In this document: positions 14,627-16,963 of the stretch, piece after piece
Position numbering within the stretch: position 1 is the first letter of the stretch
Layout of the letters: every line of letters begins with the position of its first letter
Origin: Desulfobacterales bacterium
GTDB lineage: Bacteria > Desulfobacterota > Desulfobulbia > Desulfobulbales > BM004
Assembly (NCBI GenBank): GCA_030621655.1
Contig: JAUXHH010000010.1
Span: 1 to 16,963, forward strand
Direction: 5' to 3'
Length of the DNA: 16,963 bases
Notes under the pieces: model-generated
What the model saw: only the letters and a program-made list of their open reading frames with translations
Databases searched by the model: none
Told to the model about the DNA's origin: nothing
Translations under genes and position numbers: made by a program

Positions 14627-16000
14627 ATGCTCGAATTATCAACTCCCAGAATTCTGACGGTAACGGAACTTACCAGATCCATACGCGGTATTCTTGAGAC
14701 AGAACTTCCATTTATTAGTGTCAGTGGAGAAATTTCCAACCTCCGGCGGCCTTATTCCGGACATCTGTACTTTACTCTCAAGGACGATTCATCCCAGCTT
14801 AAGGCAGTACTTTTCAAGCAACAGCAGAAATACCTCCGGGAACTGCCCGAAGATGGGCAGCAGGCAATCTGCCGGGGCCGCATCTCGGTGTATGAACCGC
14901 GGGGTGAATATCAGCTGATCATTGATTATTTGGAACGCCATGGTACCGGCGAACTCCAGATTGCCTTTGAAAACCTCAAGCAGAAACTTGCTGATGAAGG
15001 GCTTTTCGACCAGGATCAAAAAAAAGAAATTCCAGCATTCCCGTCCCGGGTTGCGTTAGTCACCTCTCCTGATGGGGCGGCATTGTTTGACTTTCTTAAA
15101 GTAGCCCGGCACCGTTTTCCATCCCAGCCCATTGAAATCTTTCCTGTCCGGGTACAGGGCAAAGAGGCTGCAGCCGAAATTTGTGCTGCCCTGGAAACTC
15201 TCAACCAACGCAAACGATCCGATGTTATCATCTTATGCCGCGGCGGTGGGTCCATTGAGGACCTTTGGCCGTTTAATGAAGAGAGCGTCGCCCGGGCCAT
15301 CCATGCGTCAGACATTCCTGTTGTCTCGGCTATAGGACACGAGATTGATTTTACTATTGCCGATTTTGTCTCAGATCTGCGAACGCCGACTCCGACTGCT
15401 GCTGCTGAGGCGGTTATCCCCAACAGACAGATACTCTCAGAACATATCCAGCGACTTAAGCTGTTACTGGCCAAGGCCGTTTCTCAATCAATACGGGGAA
15501 AAAGACACCGGATAAATATGCAGCAGCGCATGCTTGGCGATCCCCGCTCACTTATTGCCCACAATTTGCTGCACCTGGACAATATATATTCTTCTCTCGT
15601 GCATAGTTATAGAGGTTATTTGTACGGGCTTACCATGCGACTTCAATCCCTTTCAGGAAAGCTTCACAAACTCAGTCCAGTCCAGCAGCTTACCTTGAAA
15701 CAGCAATGGACCAGAGAACTCACCAGGCGTTTGCAGAGCGTGATACTGCAGCACCTCCATAAAAAAAGACACCGACTGACCACGGCAACGACCCTTCTTG
15801 AAGCTATCAGTCCCCTGGGAGTCCTGGCCCGTGGATATGCGGTAGTGAGGTCCGGTCCCAAAGAAAAGCAGCCAGGTGAATTGATACGGTCGACCAAGCA
15901 GGTGAGTGTCGGTAAAGATCTGGAAGTAATTCTTCAGGCAGGAAAACTTGGTTGTGAAGTGACCGAAATCAAAAAGAATGGTCGGGATGAGAGGATTTGA
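14627..16000 (+). CDS. xseA: Exodeoxyribonuclease VII large subunit
   Basis: XseA is the catalytic subunit of exonuclease VII, which degrades single-stranded DNA from both ends together with several XseB subunits. The 457-residue protein (E. coli: 456) has an N-terminal OB-fold (about 8-103, with ISVSGEISNLRRPYSGHLYF and LYEPRG-type YEPRGEYQ), the nuclease core, and a long helical C-terminal part. Conserved catalytic positions are Asp155, Arg205 (in CRGGGS), His238 and Asp241 (in GHEID). GHEID instead of GHETD is a minor change. An in-frame TAA upstream makes ATG 14627 the only start, although no Shine-Dalgarno sequence is visible. xseB is not directly downstream. Its last seven codons and stop are antisense to the 3' end of tRNA-Pro, so the C-terminal NGRDERI is partly dictated by the tRNA. 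Confidence 0.96.
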   Translation: MLELSTPRILTVTELTRSIRGILETELPFISVSGEISNLRRPYSGHLYFTLKDDSSQLKAVLFKQQQKYLRELPEDGQQAICRGRISVYEPRGEYQLIIDYLERHGTGELQIAFENLKQKLADEGLFDQDQKKEIPAFPSRVALVTSPDGAALFDFLKVARHRFPSQPIEIFPVRVQGKEAAAEICAALETLNQRKRSDVIILCRGGGSIEDLWPFNEESVARAIHASDIPVVSAIGHEIDFTIADFVSDLRTPTPTAAAEAVIPNRQILSEHIQRLKLLLAKAVSQSIRGKRHRINMQQRMLGDPRSLIAHNLLHLDNIYSSLVHSYRGYLYGLTMRLQSLSGKLHKLSPVQQLTLKQQWTRELTRRLQSVILQHLHKKRHRLTTATTLLEAISPLGVLARGYAVVRSGPKEKQPGELIRSTKQVSVGKDLEVILQAGKLGCEVTEIKKNGRDERI

Positions 16001-16055
16001 ACCTCCGACTTCATGCTCCCGAAGCATGCGCGCTACCAGACTGCGCCACATCCCG
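15979..16055 (-). tRNA. tRNA-Pro (anticodon CGG)
   Basis: The minus strand carries a complete 77-nt tRNA including an encoded CCA (15979-15981) and discriminator A (15982). The acceptor stem pairs CGGGATG (16055-16049) with CATCCCG (15989-15983). The anticodon stem CATGC/GCATG encloses loop TTCGGGA, giving anticodon CGG, which reads the proline codon CCG; G follows the anticodon, as is usual for proline tRNAs. The T arm GGAGG-TTCAAAT-CCTCT is standard. The gene lies head-on to xseA and overlaps its last 22 bases. It is downstream of the HU gene terminator, so it must have its own promoter between 16056 and 16095 or rely on read-through past it. Confidence 0.97.
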
Positions 16056-16087
16056 ACCTGTTGAAGGAACTTCAATAATAAAAACTG

Positions 16088-16135
16088 AAAAAAAACGGCA
16101 GGTGCTATTTCCGCATCGCGGAATTACACCTGCCG
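16088..16135 (-). terminator. Rho-independent terminator of the HU gene
   Basis: On the minus strand, CGGCAGGTG (16135-16127) pairs with CACCTGCCG (16104-16096), a nine-pair stem, and an inner hairpin TTCCGC/GCGGAA is inside it. Eight T residues follow directly (16095-16088). This is a textbook intrinsic terminator, 28 bases past the HU stop. Confidence 0.93.
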
Positions 16136-16163
16136 GAATCGTACTAAATTTTAAAACAGGATA

Positions 16164-16439
16164 TTACTTCTTAACAGCAGCAGCAAGTTTGCTGCCGGCT
16201 TTGAACTTGGCAACTTTCTTGGCAGCGATCTTGATCATCTTGCCGGTCTGAGGATTGCGGCCTTGTCTCGCAGCTCTCTTGGCAACAGAAAAAGTACCAA
16301 AACCTACCAATGTCACCTTGTCACCTTTTTTCAGTGCCTTGGTGATTGCTTCCAGCATACCATTCAAACCTTTCTCTGCTGCTGCTTTGCTAACCCCTGC
16401 TGCTTTAGCCATGCTTTCTACTAAATCACTTTTGTTCAT
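16164..16439 (-). CDS. hup: HU family DNA-binding protein
   Basis: This 91-residue protein is a small basic nucleoid protein that bends DNA as a dimer. It shows the full HU pattern: MNKSDLVESMAKAAGVSKAAAEKGLN (helical base), LKKGDKVTLVGFGTFSVAKRAARQGRNPQTGK (beta arms with the RNPQTGK tip and its proline, residues 61-67) and a C-terminal helix ending FKAGSKLAAAVKK. Length is normal. AAGGAGG lies ten bases before the ATG, with a nearer GGGG run. It has its own promoter and terminator, as expected for a highly expressed monocistronic gene. IHF-alpha or -beta are less likely because the IHF-specific extensions are absent. Confidence 0.96.
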   Translation of the reverse strand: MNKSDLVESMAKAAGVSKAAAEKGLNGMLEAITKALKKGDKVTLVGFGTFSVAKRAARQGRNPQTGKMIKIAAKKVAKFKAGSKLAAAVKK

Positions 16440-16534
16440 GCCCCTTTTTCCTCCTTCTTTTTTTTCTTGATTGGATTATTTAACAAGTTCCCTTGTGTCT
16501 AATTGCTAACCAATACTTACAAATTCATATGGCG

Positions 16535-16562
16535 ATTTAACGAACAATAACTTGATTGTCAA
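16535..16562 (-). promoter_or_regulatory. Promoter of the HU gene
   Basis: A perfect -35 box TTGACA (16562-16557, minus) and a -10-like TTAAAT (16540-16535) are 16 bases apart. The region around is AT-rich. The leader would be about 90 nt. This is the best sigma-70-type promoter in the window. Confidence 0.7.
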
Positions 16563-16661
16563 ACAAAATTTGCCTCTATTCCTAAAAAAACTCGGGTTTT
16601 CACAAAAAATTAAAAAACAAATTCTCTATCTCGAAGAACTCATCTGTTAGGAGAAAGTATT

Positions 16662-16963
16662 TCAAAAGAGAATCCTTTTTCGGCCTGCCATGCTAAGGAA
16701 AACCTTTTTTATACCGAAATCATTAAACTTTTTCATAACTGACTGTCTCGTTGCCTCCTGCACGAATGGCTCAATATCATCCTCCAAGAGCTCGATAATG
16801 GCCGAATCATTTGATATTCTTACACGACAACCCATAAAACCAAAATTCTGAAGAATATTTTCGCTCCTACTTATGAGATCGATTTTTTCCAGGCTGATCT
16901 TTTGATCGGTGGCGATCCGGGTTGCCAGGCAGGAAGATGAATGTTTATCCCAGTTTGGCAGAT
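16662..16963 (-). CDS. larE: LarE-like ATP-dependent sulfur transferase, C-terminal part
   Basis: The minus-strand frame enters from the right edge and ends at TGA 16664-16662, giving 99 residues. The visible part matches the C-terminal half of the LarE/TIGR00268 family: HSSSCLATRIATDQKISLEKI (compare PCLASRIPYG...ITPEKL), then a NFGFMGCRVR strand, an AIIELLEDDIEPFV segment (compare ARIEVP), and a FGIKKVFLSMAG ending. LarE supplies sulfur for the nickel-pincer cofactor of lactate racemase and related enzymes by sacrificing a cysteine; the Cys in SSSCLATRI is a candidate. The PP-loop N-terminus is off-window, so activity and gene identity are partly inferred. ATP-grasp or queuosine-type PP-loop proteins are less likely. 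It precedes the HU gene on the same strand, but that gene has its own promoter. Confidence 0.75.
   Translation of the reverse strand, partial: LPNWDKHSSSCLATRIATDQKISLEKIDLISRSENILQNFGFMGCRVRISNDSAIIELLEDDIEPFVQEATRQSVMKKFNDFGIKKVFLSMAGRKRILF

Noticed and set aside
15653..16075. 140-residue minus-strand open frame across xseA and the tRNA
   Set aside because: Its first 35 or so residues are the translation of the tRNA-Pro sequence, a well-known source of false genes, and the rest is antisense to xseA.

Overview
The window looks like an ordinary chromosomal segment of a Gram-negative, LPS-making bacterium. It carries a CMP-Kdo synthetase (kdsB), an ExeA-like ATPase with LysM and SPOR-like regions, a Tat-targeted M15 peptidase, an HU protein and an LDH-type malate dehydrogenase. 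The gene mix and moderate GC content suggest Desulfobacterota, perhaps a Desulfobulbales-type sulfate or sulfur metaboliser. That placement is inference, because no 16S rRNA or diagnostic respiratory gene is present.

Layout from left to right. Positions 1-3531 (minus strand) hold a likely operon kdsB - mdh - CofD/YvcK-like gene, the last running off the left edge. Divergent to it is rsmJ (3644-4423, plus). After a 400-base gap comes a Tat-signal M15 D,D-carboxypeptidase-like gene (4826-5689, plus), convergent with a minus-strand block: a degenerate HisKA-like protein, a stand-alone receiver protein that overlaps it by 4 nt, and an acidic protein with two WFEGA-containing repeats (7361 down to 5872). 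Positions 7362-8141 are non-coding and rich in small inverted repeats. Positions 8142-10688 (minus) hold a two-gene unit: an ExeA-like AAA ATPase/LysM/SPOR envelope protein with an altered Walker B motif, and a small membrane-anchored TPR protein. Positions 11088-14329 (minus) form an operon of four tightly spaced genes: YfgM-like TPR protein, panC, panD and a KdnA-like sugar aminotransferase. Divergent to it is xseA (14627-16000, plus), whose 3' end overlaps a convergent tRNA-Pro(CGG). An HU gene with a clear promoter and terminator follows, and the C-terminal part of a LarE-type sulfur transferase gene runs off the right edge (both minus).

Functional links. panC and panD supply pantothenate for coenzyme A. 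kdsB and the KdnA-like enzyme both touch Kdo or 8-amino-Kdo chemistry of lipid A inner core, although the 8-amino route would also need KdnB, which is not in this window. The least explained parts are the degenerate kinase/receiver/WFEGA-repeat cluster, the ExeA-LysM-SPOR plus TPR pair, and the repeat-rich gap at 7480-7705. No CRISPR array, insertion sequence, phage gene or defence cassette is visible. Several genes (rsmJ, xseA, the ExeA-like gene, the TPR gene, panC, the YvcK-like gene) lack a recognisable Shine-Dalgarno sequence, while others (HU, the KdnA-like gene, the WFEGA-repeat gene, the YfgM-like gene) have one.
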